From assembly GCA_040380855.1 (NCBI GenBank), contig JBEIIG010000003.1, forward strand, positions 62,001-126,000: a stretch of DNA of 64,000 nt, read 5' to 3'. The notes beneath the pieces were generated by a model. The model was given only the letters and a program-made list of their open reading frames with translations. It ran no database searches and was not told where the DNA came from. Positions 35,130 through 43,434 of the stretch are shown piece by piece (the first letter of the stretch is position 1; every line of letters starts with the position of its first letter). Origin of the DNA: VFMC01 sp040380855. GTDB lineage: Bacteria; Actinomycetota; Acidimicrobiia; Acidimicrobiales; Ilumatobacteraceae. The position numbers were made by a program, and so were the translations under genes.

Positions 35130-36044
35130 GTGGACCCCGAGCACGACGTCATCGTGGCGATCGACATCGGCAGCACCAAGATGGCTGCCGGGCTGATGAC
35201 ACCCCGTGGCGAGTTGGTCGATCGCACCCAGGTGCCGGTCGACCACACCCTCGACGACATGCAACTGTTCGACTCGCTCGCCGACATCGTGGACGACATG
35301 GTCGAGCGGGCCACCGAGCACCATCATCTCCGGCCGCTCGTGATCGGCGTGGGCTCGGCGGGTCCGCTGGAAGGCGATGTCGACACCGTCTCGCCGCTGA
35401 ACACCCCGGCGTGGCGCGGCTTCCCGCTGCGTCAGCACCTCGTCGACCGCTTCGGCCTGCCCGTGTTCGGCGACCTCGACGCGAAGTCGCTGGCACTGGC
35501 CGAGGGCTGGCTCGGCGCCGCGCAGGGCTCGTCGAACTTCATGGCGATGGTGGTGTCGACCGGGGTGGGTGGCGGCATCGTGCTGAACGGCCAACTGCTC
35601 GACGGCGCCTCGGGCAACGCCGGGCACATCGGCCATGTGATCGTCGAGCCCAACGGTCGGCGGTGCGGGTGCGGGTCGCGCGGGTGCCTCGAGGCCGAGG
35701 CGTCGGGCCGGGCCATCGAGGCGATCACCGGTCGCCCGCCCACCGAACCGACCTACGAGATCATGCAACGCACCGGCGACCTGGTCGGCCGCGCCGTGGC
35801 GTCGGTGTGCAACCTGCTCGACCTCGATCTCGTCGTCGTGGGCGGTTCGGTCGCCCTGGGCTTCGGCGCCACGTTCTTCAACTCGGCACAGGCGGTGCTC
35901 GACCGCCACGCCCAACTCGACTTCAGCCGTGGGGCGCGCGTCACCCCGGCCCGCCTGGGCGACCGCGGGCCGCTCATCGGTGCCGGCGCCGTGGGGTTGC
36001 GCGGACTGCGTCGCACCGGTCGCCCCGCCCATCCGGGCCACTGA
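35130..36044 (+). CDS. ROK family sugar kinase (glucokinase-like)
   Basis: A 304-residue ROK kinase. AIDIGSTKMAAG is the ATP phosphate loop, SPLNTPAWRG and FGDLDAKSLA lie in the sugar site, and GNAGHIGHV is followed by an intact zinc motif CGCGSRGCLE. These features fit a glucokinase or related hexokinase; it could supply sugar phosphates for PfkA, but substrate specificity is not proven. GTG 35130 is chosen because TACCGT (35116-35121) ends 8 nt upstream; the divergent gene is ung. Confidence 0.88.
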   Translation: MDPEHDVIVAIDIGSTKMAAGLMTPRGELVDRTQVPVDHTLDDMQLFDSLADIVDDMVERATEHHHLRPLVIGVGSAGPLEGDVDTVSPLNTPAWRGFPLRQHLVDRFGLPVFGDLDAKSLALAEGWLGAAQGSSNFMAMVVSTGVGGGIVLNGQLLDGASGNAGHIGHVIVEPNGRRCGCGSRGCLEAEASGRAIEAITGRPPTEPTYEIMQRTGDLVGRAVASVCNLLDLDLVVVGGSVALGFGATFFNSAQAVLDRHAQLDFSRGARVTPARLGDRGPLIGAGAVGLRGLRRTGRPAHPGH

Positions 36045-36115
36045 TGCGTTCCGGGCCACTGACGTGTTCCGGCACGCCGCGACACGCCGGGTGGTGCCCC
36101 GTCTAGCATCAGCCC

Positions 36116-37648
36116 ATGGCGACACTCATCACGTCTCTGCTGGCAGCCGATGCGACCAAGGGGGCGCAACCGGCGCTCGTCGACGACACGGGCATCACCT
36201 CGTGGGCCGAACTCGACGACCGGGTGAACCGTCTCGTGCATCATCTCCGTGCTGCCGGGGTGCAGCCGGGCGAGCGCATCGCGCTGCTGTCGGGGAACCG
36301 TCGTGAGGTGTTCGAAGTGCTGATGGCGGTAGCGCACTCGGGCATCCAGGTGGTACCCATCAACTGGCACTTCGCGGCCGACGAGGTGGAGTACGTCGTC
36401 GAGAACTCCGGCGCCGTGCTGCTGGTGGTCGATCCCGACTACGCCGCCAACGCCACCGGAGTGCAGGTGCCGGTGTTGTCGTTCGGCCCCGACTACGAGG
36501 CCGCGCTGGCTGCGGCGAGTGCCGACGAACCCGCCGAGCAGACCATGGGTGGGGTGATGTTCTACACGTCGGGCACCACGGGCCGGCCCAAGGGGGTGCG
36601 CAACACGGCGTTCACCGGTGGGGTGCCGCCCGAGGTGTACCAACTGATGGCAGCCGGGATGGTGAACATCGGGTTCCCGGCGCACGGCCGAACCCTGCTG
36701 TGCGGTCCGCACTACCACTCGGCGCAGTGGGCGTTCTCGTTCTTCCCGCTCATCGGTGGGTCGTCGATCGTCATGCAGCGGCGCTTCGTGCCCGAAGAGA
36801 CACTCGACCTGATCGACCGTCATGCCATCACCAACGTGCACCTCGTACCCACCCAGTTCGTGCGCCTGCTGCGGGTCGACGATGCCCGTAAGGCGGCCTT
36901 CAGCGGCGAGTCGCTGCAGCTGGTGCTGCACGGCGCAGCTCCCTGTTCGCCTGCGGTGAAGCGCGAGATGATCGAGTGGTGGGGGCCGAAGGTGACCGAG
37001 TACTACGGCGCCACCGAAGGTGGTGTGGTGTCGATGATCGCGGCCGACGAGTGGCTCGAGCGACCGGGTTCGGTGGGCAAGCCGATGGCGAACATGATCG
37101 TGCGGATCGTGCCCGACGACGAACTGCCCGCCACCACCGACGACGGCCACGCGCAGGGCGTCATCCACGTACGCAACGCGATGGGCACCGATTTCGAGTA
37201 CCTCGGCGACCCGGCCAAGACGGCCGAGGCGCATCGCGAGCCGGGCATGTTCACCCTCGGCGATGTGGGCTACCTCGACGACGAGGGCTACCTGTTCCTG
37301 TCCGACCGCAAGATCGACATGATCATCTCCGGCGGGGTGAACATCTACCCGGCCGAGATCGAAGGTGTGCTCGGTGGCCATCCGGCCGTGGTCGACGTGG
37401 CGGTGTTCGGCGTGCCCGACGAGGAGTTCGGCGAACAGGTGAAAGCAGCGCTGCAACTCGCCCCCACCGTCGAGTGGGGCCCGGAGGTCGAGGCCTCGGT
37501 CACGGCGCTCGCCCGCGAGAAGTTGGCCGGGTACAAGGTGCCGCGCAGCTACGACATCGTCGCCGCGATGCCGCGCAGTGAGGCCGGCAAGCTGCTGAAG
37601 CGCCAGCTCCGCGCGCCCTACTGGGACGGCGCCGGCCGCTCGATCTGA
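36116..37648 (+). CDS. Acyl-CoA synthetase (AMP-binding family)
   Basis: A 510-residue adenylate-forming enzyme that activates a carboxylic acid to its CoA ester. The P-loop YTSGTTGRPKGV begins at about residue 149, YYGATEGG is the A5 motif, LSDRKIDMIISGGVNIYP is the hinge and PRSEAGKLLKRQLR holds the catalytic Lys. It resembles FadD-type medium or long-chain ligases. TAGCAT (36104-36109) ends 6 nt before ATG. The gap before it (36045-36103) contains a 20-bp duplication with CCGGGCCACTGA. Confidence 0.9.
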   Translation: MATLITSLLAADATKGAQPALVDDTGITSWAELDDRVNRLVHHLRAAGVQPGERIALLSGNRREVFEVLMAVAHSGIQVVPINWHFAADEVEYVVENSGAVLLVVDPDYAANATGVQVPVLSFGPDYEAALAAASADEPAEQTMGGVMFYTSGTTGRPKGVRNTAFTGGVPPEVYQLMAAGMVNIGFPAHGRTLLCGPHYHSAQWAFSFFPLIGGSSIVMQRRFVPEETLDLIDRHAITNVHLVPTQFVRLLRVDDARKAAFSGESLQLVLHGAAPCSPAVKREMIEWWGPKVTEYYGATEGGVVSMIAADEWLERPGSVGKPMANMIVRIVPDDELPATTDDGHAQGVIHVRNAMGTDFEYLGDPAKTAEAHREPGMFTLGDVGYLDDEGYLFLSDRKIDMIISGGVNIYPAEIEGVLGGHPAVVDVAVFGVPDEEFGEQVKAALQLAPTVEWGPEVEASVTALAREKLAGYKVPRSYDIVAAMPRSEAGKLLKRQLRAPYWDGAGRSI

Positions 37649-37685
37649 GTCCGGTTCATCCGGCGAACGATCATCGGGCGAACGA

Positions 37686-38837
37686 TCATCCGCCGAACTT
37701 GCGGTAGAACCACTCGGCCGGCCCGATGCCGAAGCGGTACTGCCACAGCGCCGCACCCGCAACGGCCAGTACCCAGTAGCCGAGCGCCAGCACGACGGCC
37801 GTGTCGAGCCCGGTGGGGCGCACCCACTCGAAGCGGCCGACGACGAGGTTGAAGAACACGATGTGGCCGAGATACAGGCTGAGCGACGTCTGCCCTGCCA
37901 ACTGCAGGATGCGCACCGGCAACGAACCACTGATGCGCTCGGCCGCTGCAGAGATGAGGCAGAACGCGGCCACCGAGGTGCCCAGGGTGCACAGCGTGTA
38001 GAACAGCGCCCGGTCGAACGGATGGGTCGACAGCACGGCGACGCGCAGTGGGCTGTCGGGTTCGCCCGGCTCCACCCAGTGGACGATCGCGTAGCTCGCG
38101 GCCGTGACGGCGATGCCGATGAGGGCCACGGGCAGATACCGCAGTCGAGGGATCGACCTGCCGAGCACCATGCCGGCGCACAGGAACGCCAGCCACGGCA
38201 GCAGGGGATGGGTGCCGTTCACGAAGGTGTCGAGCAGTAGGCCGCGCGGGCTGCGGTTGACGAACGTGTTCGGTGTGAACAGCCAGTCGGGGAAGCGGCC
38301 GTCGCGGAGCTGTACTGCGCCCCACCACTGCACCGCTGCCGCGCCGAGGGCGGCGGTGGCACCGATCACCACCAACCAGCGGCTGGCGAGGGTGAACAAC
38401 AGCGCGCTGAGCATGAACATCGCGCCGTAGTAGGGCAGGATCGTGCCCGACCACACCCAGTCGATCACCGTGCCGGCGGCGTACAGCAGCAGACCGCGGC
38501 GAAGGAGTTTCCAGCGGTCGGCGCTCACTGCGGCCCGGTCGGCGCTCAGGCGGCTGCGGTTGGTGAGCAACGTCACCCCGACACCGGCGACGAGTACGAA
38601 CGTGGCGGCGAAGCGAGTCGACAGGGGTCCGGTCCACGGGTCGAACAGGCGCTTCACCCATCCGTCGCCCGGGCTGCTGAAGGCATCGACGGTGTTCAGG
38701 TAGCCGTGGTAGTTCATCAGCACCACCCCGATGAGGGCGATGGCGCGGGCGACATCGGGGCCGACCAGTCGCACTCGGGCGGTGCGCGGGTGCAGCGTGG
38801 TGCCGGGCGGCGCGGTCGTGATCGCGGACCGCGCCAT
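37686..38837 (-). CDS. Polytopic membrane acyltransferase-like protein (DUF418/DUF1624-like)
   Basis: A 383-residue membrane protein with about nine to ten helices. RLVGPDVARAIALIGVVLMNYHGY is the N-terminal signature of the DUF418/heparan-N-acetyltransferase-like superfamily (quoted as GPDVARAIALIGVVLMNYHG), and the C-terminal GQTSLSLYLGHIVFFNL matches its last conserved helices. Such proteins are thought to move acyl groups across the membrane onto extracellular acceptors. ATG 38837 overlaps the stop of the alanine racemase-like gene (TGATG), so the two are translationally coupled and likely work together. Confidence 0.75.
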   Translation of the reverse strand: MARSAITTAPPGTTLHPRTARVRLVGPDVARAIALIGVVLMNYHGYLNTVDAFSSPGDGWVKRLFDPWTGPLSTRFAATFVLVAGVGVTLLTNRSRLSADRAAVSADRWKLLRRGLLLYAAGTVIDWVWSGTILPYYGAMFMLSALLFTLASRWLVVIGATAALGAAAVQWWGAVQLRDGRFPDWLFTPNTFVNRSPRGLLLDTFVNGTHPLLPWLAFLCAGMVLGRSIPRLRYLPVALIGIAVTAASYAIVHWVEPGEPDSPLRVAVLSTHPFDRALFYTLCTLGTSVAAFCLISAAAERISGSLPVRILQLAGQTSLSLYLGHIVFFNLVVGRFEWVRPTGLDTAVVLALGYWVLAVAGAALWQYRFGIGPAEWFYRKFGG

Positions 38838-39844
38838 CACCGCCACACCAGTTCGTCGACGAGGGTGGTGATGAGCGGTCGCTGCACATCGACGAGATCG
38901 CCGATCGCCGGCACGGGTTCACCGGCGGGCACGAAGGCCATCGAGGTGTGCATGTGGGGCGCTTCGTGGAGCGCGAGGCGACGGCGGGCGAAGTGGAACG
39001 GACTGCTGCCGTCGGCGAGCGGCGCCACGCCGTGGGCCGAGCCGGCACCGATCATCACGAGCGTGCCGTCGGTGGGCACCGGCAGGCCCCGGTAGCCGGC
39101 TGGTGTCGCGGCGTCGACCTCGCGCCGGTCGAGTACGTCGGCACCGAGGTGCAGCATCGACTTGTCGCCGTGCCACAGCGCCGTGCCGAGGCGCAGTTCG
39201 AACCGACGGTGCGGGTGGGCGGCGACCAGCGCGGCGAACGCGGCGGTGTCGAGGTGGCTCGTCGACAGCGGAACCGAGGGGTCGAGCCGGCCTGAACCGT
39301 CGAGACTGTCGAGACTGTCGAGTTCCTCGAGCCACGCCGTGATCGCATCGACCACGTCGCGACTGGTGTACGCACCTGTCACCAGCGGCGGATGGAACAG
39401 GGCGCGACGCACTTCGAGACCGCTCGCGCGCACGTGGTCGACGAGCGACGCCAGTTCGGCCGGCTCGGCTCCGTAGCGGCGCATCGCCGAGGCGAGCTTC
39501 ACGTTCACCGCGCCGCGCCACCCGGCGTCGACGAGAGCATCGACATGAGCGTGGCTGCCGACCGTGAGCACGATGTTCCCCGGCAGCGGCGGGCGGGCAG
39601 CGGCCGCGAGCACCGGGGTGAGCACCACGATCTCGTGGAAGCGATCCGCACCGATGTCGTGCACCTCGTGCACGGTTCCCACCGCGATCGAGCGGGCGAA
39701 CCCGGCGGCGACATCGGCGAGCTGCGCACGCCCGAAGCCGTAACCGTTGCCCTTCACCACCGGCACCAGCCCGGGCACCGCCGCGGTGAGTTCGTGGAGA
39801 TGGGCTCGCCAGGCGTCTTCGGCAACGGTCAAGCGCAGCGTCAT
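38837..39844 (-). CDS. Alanine racemase-like PLP enzyme
   Basis: A 335-residue fold-type III PLP protein. VVKGNGYGFG holds the PLP Lys31, and TSHLDTAAF, ELRLGTALWHGDK and GAGSAHGV lie in the barrel. It is shorter and more diverged than canonical Alr; the second catalytic Tyr region of the C-terminal domain is not obvious, and a low-complexity LDSLDSLDGSG loop occurs near residue 175. It may racemise an amino acid other than alanine or act as a decarboxylase-like relative. TACGGT (39859-39854) ends 9 nt before the ATG. It forms an operon with the membrane acyltransferase-like gene. Confidence 0.7.
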   Translation of the reverse strand: MTLRLTVAEDAWRAHLHELTAAVPGLVPVVKGNGYGFGRAQLADVAAGFARSIAVGTVHEVHDIGADRFHEIVVLTPVLAAAARPPLPGNIVLTVGSHAHVDALVDAGWRGAVNVKLASAMRRYGAEPAELASLVDHVRASGLEVRRALFHPPLVTGAYTSRDVVDAITAWLEELDSLDSLDGSGRLDPSVPLSTSHLDTAAFAALVAAHPHRRFELRLGTALWHGDKSMLHLGADVLDRREVDAATPAGYRGLPVPTDGTLVMIGAGSAHGVAPLADGSSPFHFARRRLALHEAPHMHTSMAFVPAGEPVPAIGDLVDVQRPLITTLVDELVWR

Positions 39845-39935
39845 CGGAGGGTCACCGTACTCCGCAGCAGGTCGGACTCTCCGGACAGGCCGAAAGTCGA
39901 CTTGTCTGATCGGGATTACCCCCTATCCTGCACCC

Positions 39936-40445
39936 ATGGGTCTTCGCCGCCATCTCACCTTCCCCAATCCGGTCAACGAGACCTCGGCCCGGTTGGTCGC
40001 CTTCGGCGTGGTGCTGATGGGCATCACGTTCCTCGTGTTCCGCCAGTGGTGGCTGCTCGTGCCGCTGGCGTTCGGCTTCCTCGCCCGGGTGCTGGCCGGC
40101 CCGCGCTTCAGTCCGCTCGGTCGGCTGGTCACCGAGGTCGTCACGCCCCGGTTGCGCGTCGACCACCGGTTCGTGCCCGGCCCGCCCAAGCGGTTCGCGC
40201 AGGGCATCGGCCTGGTGTTCAGCGGTGGCGCGCTGCTGGCGTGGGCACTGGGCGCGCCGGTGGTGTCGGTGGTGCTCATCGCCGGCCTCGTGGTGGCGGC
40301 ATCGCTCGAAGCCTTCGCCGGGGTGTGCCTCGGCTGCATCATCTTCGGCTACTTGATGCGCTGGGGTGTCATCCCCGAGACGGTGTGCGAGTCGTGCAAC
40401 GACATCCGCGCCCACCTCGAGGCCAAAGCCACCGTGTCGGCCTGA
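39936..40445 (+). CDS. DUF4395 membrane protein
   Basis: A 169-residue protein with about four membrane helices. FPNPVNETSARLVAF at the N-terminus and a C-terminal helix with the Cys-containing GVCLGCIIFGYL and ETVCESC are the signature of DUF4395, often found next to thioredoxin-like or rhodanese genes; the Cys suggest a redox role. TATCCT (39924-39929) ends 6 nt before the ATG, and TTGTCT (39902-39907) could be its -35 (16-bp spacer). Confidence 0.85.
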   Translation: MGLRRHLTFPNPVNETSARLVAFGVVLMGITFLVFRQWWLLVPLAFGFLARVLAGPRFSPLGRLVTEVVTPRLRVDHRFVPGPPKRFAQGIGLVFSGGALLAWALGAPVVSVVLIAGLVVAASLEAFAGVCLGCIIFGYLMRWGVIPETVCESCNDIRAHLEAKATVSA

Positions 40446-40449
40446 CCCG

Positions 40450-40519
40450 GGCTGGAACGGGTCGGCTGGAACGGGTCGGCTGGAACGGGTCGGCTGAAAC
40501 GGGTCGGCCGAAACGGGTC
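40450..40519. repeat. 14-bp tandem repeat, five units
   Basis: Five units of GGCTGGAACGGGTC (the last two with one or two changes) fill the space between the convergent DUF4395 and mftF genes. Confidence 0.85.
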
Positions 40520-40522
40520 AGG

Positions 40523-41911
40523 TCACCGGGGTGGCCAGGCCTCGAACGACGGCAGTAGTGCACCTGCCTGCCGATCGGCCCATGCTCCGGCCCACACCCC
40601 GGCGCCGTAGGCGACGTCGTCGGCCAGGCGCAGTGCGGCGTAACGCACCGGATCGAGTGGTGCACCAGCGCGGCGCCCGTCGTCGTGGTGCGTTGAGTCG
40701 TCGGCGTGCGGTCGGTCGTCGCGCCATGAGGCGGCCACGGTCACCAGGGCGGCAACCAGCGCGGTGCGGCGGGCCCGGCGCGAGCACAGCGCCGCCAGCA
40801 CGGCGGCAGGCCACCAGGCACGGGTGATGGTGCTCGCCAGCAGTCGCCCGGCGTAGAGGTGGCCGAGGCCGGCGAGGCGGATGCTCTCGCGTGCGGGCAC
40901 GGCCGGCATCTTGCGAACCAGGGCCAGTGTGGTGCCGGCGGCGACGAGCGCCCCGACGCCGGGAAGGCCGCACAGGGCGGGCACCCATGCCGCGGCACTC
41001 CAACCGCTCATCCGCACCGGAGCCAGTGCACCGGGGTGCCGGGTGGCGAGCGGAGCGGCCGAGGTGCCGTAGCGATAGCGCTGGGCCAGCCACTCGCGCC
41101 ACGAGCCGCGGGTGTCGTGATGGGCGTGCACGGCGGGTTCGTAGCGGCACCGCCAGCCGGCTTCGTGCAGCCGCCACACCAGGTCGACGTCTTCGCCGTA
41201 GCGCAGCGAGGGATCGAACCCGCCGACGGCTCGCACTGCGTCGGCCCGGCACACGAGCACCGCGGCGGGCACGTAGCTCACCCGCGTCGTCGGGGCCACG
41301 CGGGCCGGTTCGGGGCCGAGGTCGAGTGGCGAGTGCATCTGCTCGTAGCGGGCGAGTGTGCCGGTGGCATCGGGGCGCCCGAGCACGCGTGGTGCCACCA
41401 GTGCCACGCGTGGGTCGTCGAGATGTCGGGCGAGGGCGAGCAGATCGGCCTCGTCGATGTCGACATCGGCATCGACGAACGCCACGTACGGCGTGGTCAC
41501 CGCGATCAGCCCGGCGATACGGGCTGCCGCCGGCCCACCGTTCACCGCGAGGCGGATCGTCTCGGCGCCATCCACCTGCAGCGGTAGGCGGCTGCCGTCA
41601 TCGACCACCACCGTGCGGCACCGTTGCGGACGCAGGTGCGGCAGGGTGTCCAGGGTGGGGATCACCACGGTGAGCAGCGAGGGCTCGACCGGTTCGAGGT
41701 CGACCACCGGGTGGATGGCGCCGGCATCGAGCAGTCGATCGGTGAGCGGTTCGTGCCCGGCCGGGGGCTCGACGCCTCGTTCGATCGCCTCGACCACGCG
41801 CACGCCACCGGCTCCCAGGGTGAAGACACGCAACGGTGAGCCAGCGATCAGCACCCGGCCGGCGTCGGGTCGCCGTGCGCTCGAGTCGAGGCGGAAGCGG
41901 CGACTGCTCAC
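40523..41911 (-). CDS. mftF: Mycofactocin glycosyltransferase MftF
   Basis: A 462-residue GT2-family protein. The N-terminal PqqD-like part (GRVLIAGSPLRVFTL) and a GT-A domain with VVDDGSRLPL, GPAAARIAG, FVDADVDID and GEDVDLVWRLHEAG match mycobacterial MftF, as do RYEQMHSPLDLG, SYVPAAVLVCR, HPGALAPVRMSGW and the C-terminal LADDVAYGAGVW. MftF attaches a beta-1,4-glucose chain to premycofactocin. GTG 41911 follows the mftE stop by 7 nt with no Shine-Dalgarno match, so it is probably translated by coupling. No mftA, B, C or D gene is near. Confidence 0.9.
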   Translation of the reverse strand: MSSRRFRLDSSARRPDAGRVLIAGSPLRVFTLGAGGVRVVEAIERGVEPPAGHEPLTDRLLDAGAIHPVVDLEPVEPSLLTVVIPTLDTLPHLRPQRCRTVVVDDGSRLPLQVDGAETIRLAVNGGPAAARIAGLIAVTTPYVAFVDADVDIDEADLLALARHLDDPRVALVAPRVLGRPDATGTLARYEQMHSPLDLGPEPARVAPTTRVSYVPAAVLVCRADAVRAVGGFDPSLRYGEDVDLVWRLHEAGWRCRYEPAVHAHHDTRGSWREWLAQRYRYGTSAAPLATRHPGALAPVRMSGWSAAAWVPALCGLPGVGALVAAGTTLALVRKMPAVPARESIRLAGLGHLYAGRLLASTITRAWWPAAVLAALCSRRARRTALVAALVTVAASWRDDRPHADDSTHHDDGRRAGAPLDPVRYAALRLADDVAYGAGVWAGAWADRQAGALLPSFEAWPPR

Positions 41912-41918
41912 GGAGGGG

Positions 41919-42608
41919 TCAGGCCCACCAGTCGTCGACCGCGGCGACGAGGTCGATCGTCAACCGGGTGAGCAGCGACCGACCATGGGCTGCCGTGGCA
42001 CCGTCGGGATCGCCGAGCACGCCGTTGGGGCTGACTGCGCGGACACCCCCCAGACGGATCGCGGCGATCAGGTCGCCGATCGGTTCGAGCCTGCCCTGCT
42101 CGGCACGGTCGCGGCGGACCAACTCGGGAGCGAGTGCCAGGATGAGCGAGGTCTCGGCATGCCCGGCGTGCGCATCACCGCCCGAGATGTGTGGCCACCA
42201 GGCGAACACCCGCCGTTGTTCGGCCGTGAGAATCGACACGGCACGCCGCACCGGCTCGGCGTTGCCGCCATGGCCGTTCACCAGCACTATCCCGGCGCTC
42301 CAGTCGGCCGAGCGCACCAACTCGATGATCATCCGCTCGACCACCTCGTTGCCGAACGACAGGGTGCCCGCGAATCCGGCGTGCTCGCCACTCGCCGAGA
42401 TCGTGATCGGCGGTGTGACCACCACCTCGCCGGGGTCGAACGATTGCACCAGGCCGTTGGCCAGCGCCACAGCGATGCGCGTATCGGTGTCGAGTGGCAG
42501 GTGCGGACCGTGTTGCTCGCACGAGCCGACGGGCACTGCCAGCAGCGGCCGACGCGTGCGGTGGTGCAGTTCGGGCCAGGTGAGTTCGCCGAGCTGATCA
42601 GCCGCCAT
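41919..42608 (-). CDS. mftE: Mycofactocin precursor peptide peptidase MftE (creatininase family)
   Basis: A 229-residue creatininase-fold metalloprotease. The metal site is in GSCEQHGPHLPLDTDTR (Glu31, His33, Asp42), FVNGHGGN-type VNGHGGNAEP follows, and GGDAHAGHAETS and GVLGDPDGATAAHGR match MftE closely. MftE cleaves the modified MftA peptide to release the Val-Tyr core of the cofactor. ATG 42608 overlaps the last 11 bp of the TetR gene. The frame is open further upstream through a 15-bp repeat (VPRPA units), which is rejected as part of the protein. Confidence 0.9.
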   Translation of the reverse strand: MAADQLGELTWPELHHRTRRPLLAVPVGSCEQHGPHLPLDTDTRIAVALANGLVQSFDPGEVVVTPPITISASGEHAGFAGTLSFGNEVVERMIIELVRSADWSAGIVLVNGHGGNAEPVRRAVSILTAEQRRVFAWWPHISGGDAHAGHAETSLILALAPELVRRDRAEQGRLEPIGDLIAAIRLGGVRAVSPNGVLGDPDGATAAHGRSLLTRLTIDLVAAVDDWWA

Positions 42609-43254
42609 AGCGGGCCTCGGAACTGCGGGCCTCGGAACTGCGGGCCTCGGAACTGCGGGCCTCGGAACTGCGGGCCTCGGAAGCGAGGCCACGGGCCACC
42701 ACCACCAGCATCTGTTCGTACACCCGCTTCCAGTCGACCTGGGGTGGACCCACCGATTTCAGTTCGAGGCTCATCGACCCGTGGCACGCCGCCCAGATGG
42801 TGGCGGCGGTGTGCAGGCTGTCGGTAGGGGCGAACACCCCTGCCTGCACCGCACGCTCCACCCTCGCCCCCAACAGTTCGAGGGTGCCGGTGGCTGCCAC
42901 CAGCGTCTCGTCGCGGGGCTCGAACTCGGGCACGGCACGGTCGAACATGACGGCGTAGTAGGTGGTGTGTTCGAGCGCGAACTGGCGGTACGCGAGCCCG
43001 CACTGCAGCAGATCGCCGAGCGGGTCGTCGGTGGTGGGCACCGCGTTCATCGCGTCGGCGAGCCGCCGGAACCCCTCGAGGTAGAGCTGTTCGACCAGGC
43101 CGTCCTTGCCGCCGAAGCGCGAATAGACGTTGATCGTGCTGAGGCCGGCCTCGTGGGCGATGCGGCGCACCGTGAGTGCATTCGGGCCCTCGGCTGCGAG
43201 GACGTCGCCGGCGGCCCGCAACAGTGCCTCGCTCACCTCGTCGACCCGGGCCAT
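42598..43254 (-). CDS. TetR family regulator with repetitive C-terminus
   Basis: A 218-residue repressor: N-terminal helix-turn-helix (NALTVRRIAHEAGLSTINVYSRFGGKDGL), then a WHG-type ligand domain (YRQFALEHTTYYAVMFDRAVPEFE). The last 25 residues are ASEARS repeats made by five 15-bp DNA units and probably lack a fold. TATCGT (43266-43261) ends 6 nt before the ATG (leaderless pattern). Position directly before mftE suggests it controls mftE-mftF, but it does not look like typical MftR. Confidence 0.85.
   Translation of the reverse strand: MARVDEVSEALLRAAGDVLAAEGPNALTVRRIAHEAGLSTINVYSRFGGKDGLVEQLYLEGFRRLADAMNAVPTTDDPLGDLLQCGLAYRQFALEHTTYYAVMFDRAVPEFEPRDETLVAATGTLELLGARVERAVQAGVFAPTDSLHTAATIWAACHGSMSLELKSVGPPQVDWKRVYEQMLVVVARGLASEARSSEARSSEARSSEARSSEARYGG
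42611..42685. repeat. 15-bp tandem repeat across the TetR/mftE junction
   Basis: Five units of CGGGCCTCGGAACTG (the last diverged) encode the ASEARS tail of the TetR protein on the minus strand and lie directly upstream of the mftE start. Units are a multiple of 3, so copy-number change keeps the TetR frame but alters its tail. Confidence 0.9.
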
Positions 43255-43332
43255 ACGGCAACGATAGTGGTGGCGGGTCGGCTCCGGCCGGTGTGCCCGT
43301 CGGTCCGTCGGTCGGTCGGCTCGCGCGGCGTG

Positions 43333-43434
43333 ATGACCCGTCGGGCCAGATCACCGGTCAGGCGGGATCACCGGTCGGGCGGGATGACCGGTCGGGCGGG
43401 ATCACCGGTCGGTCGGGATCACCGGTCAGGCGAG
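43333..43434. repeat. 17-bp tandem repeat, six units, over the etfB 3' end
   Basis: Six units of the form ATCACCGGTCGGGCGGG with few changes fill the region between the TetR and etfB genes and cover the etfB stop codon. The unit length is not a multiple of 3. Apart from this array the 171-bp gap (43255-43425) holds only the TetR -10 box. Confidence 0.85.

Noticed and set aside
42609..42692. N-terminal extension of MftE made of VPRPA repeats
   Set aside because: Encoded by the 15-bp array that belongs to the TetR gene; MftE homologues begin near the ATG at 42608.
43255..43425. Possible mftA precursor peptide gene
   Set aside because: No frame ends in an IDGMCGVY-like sequence; the gap is a 17-bp tandem array. 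None was found in the other gaps between 40 and 50 kb.
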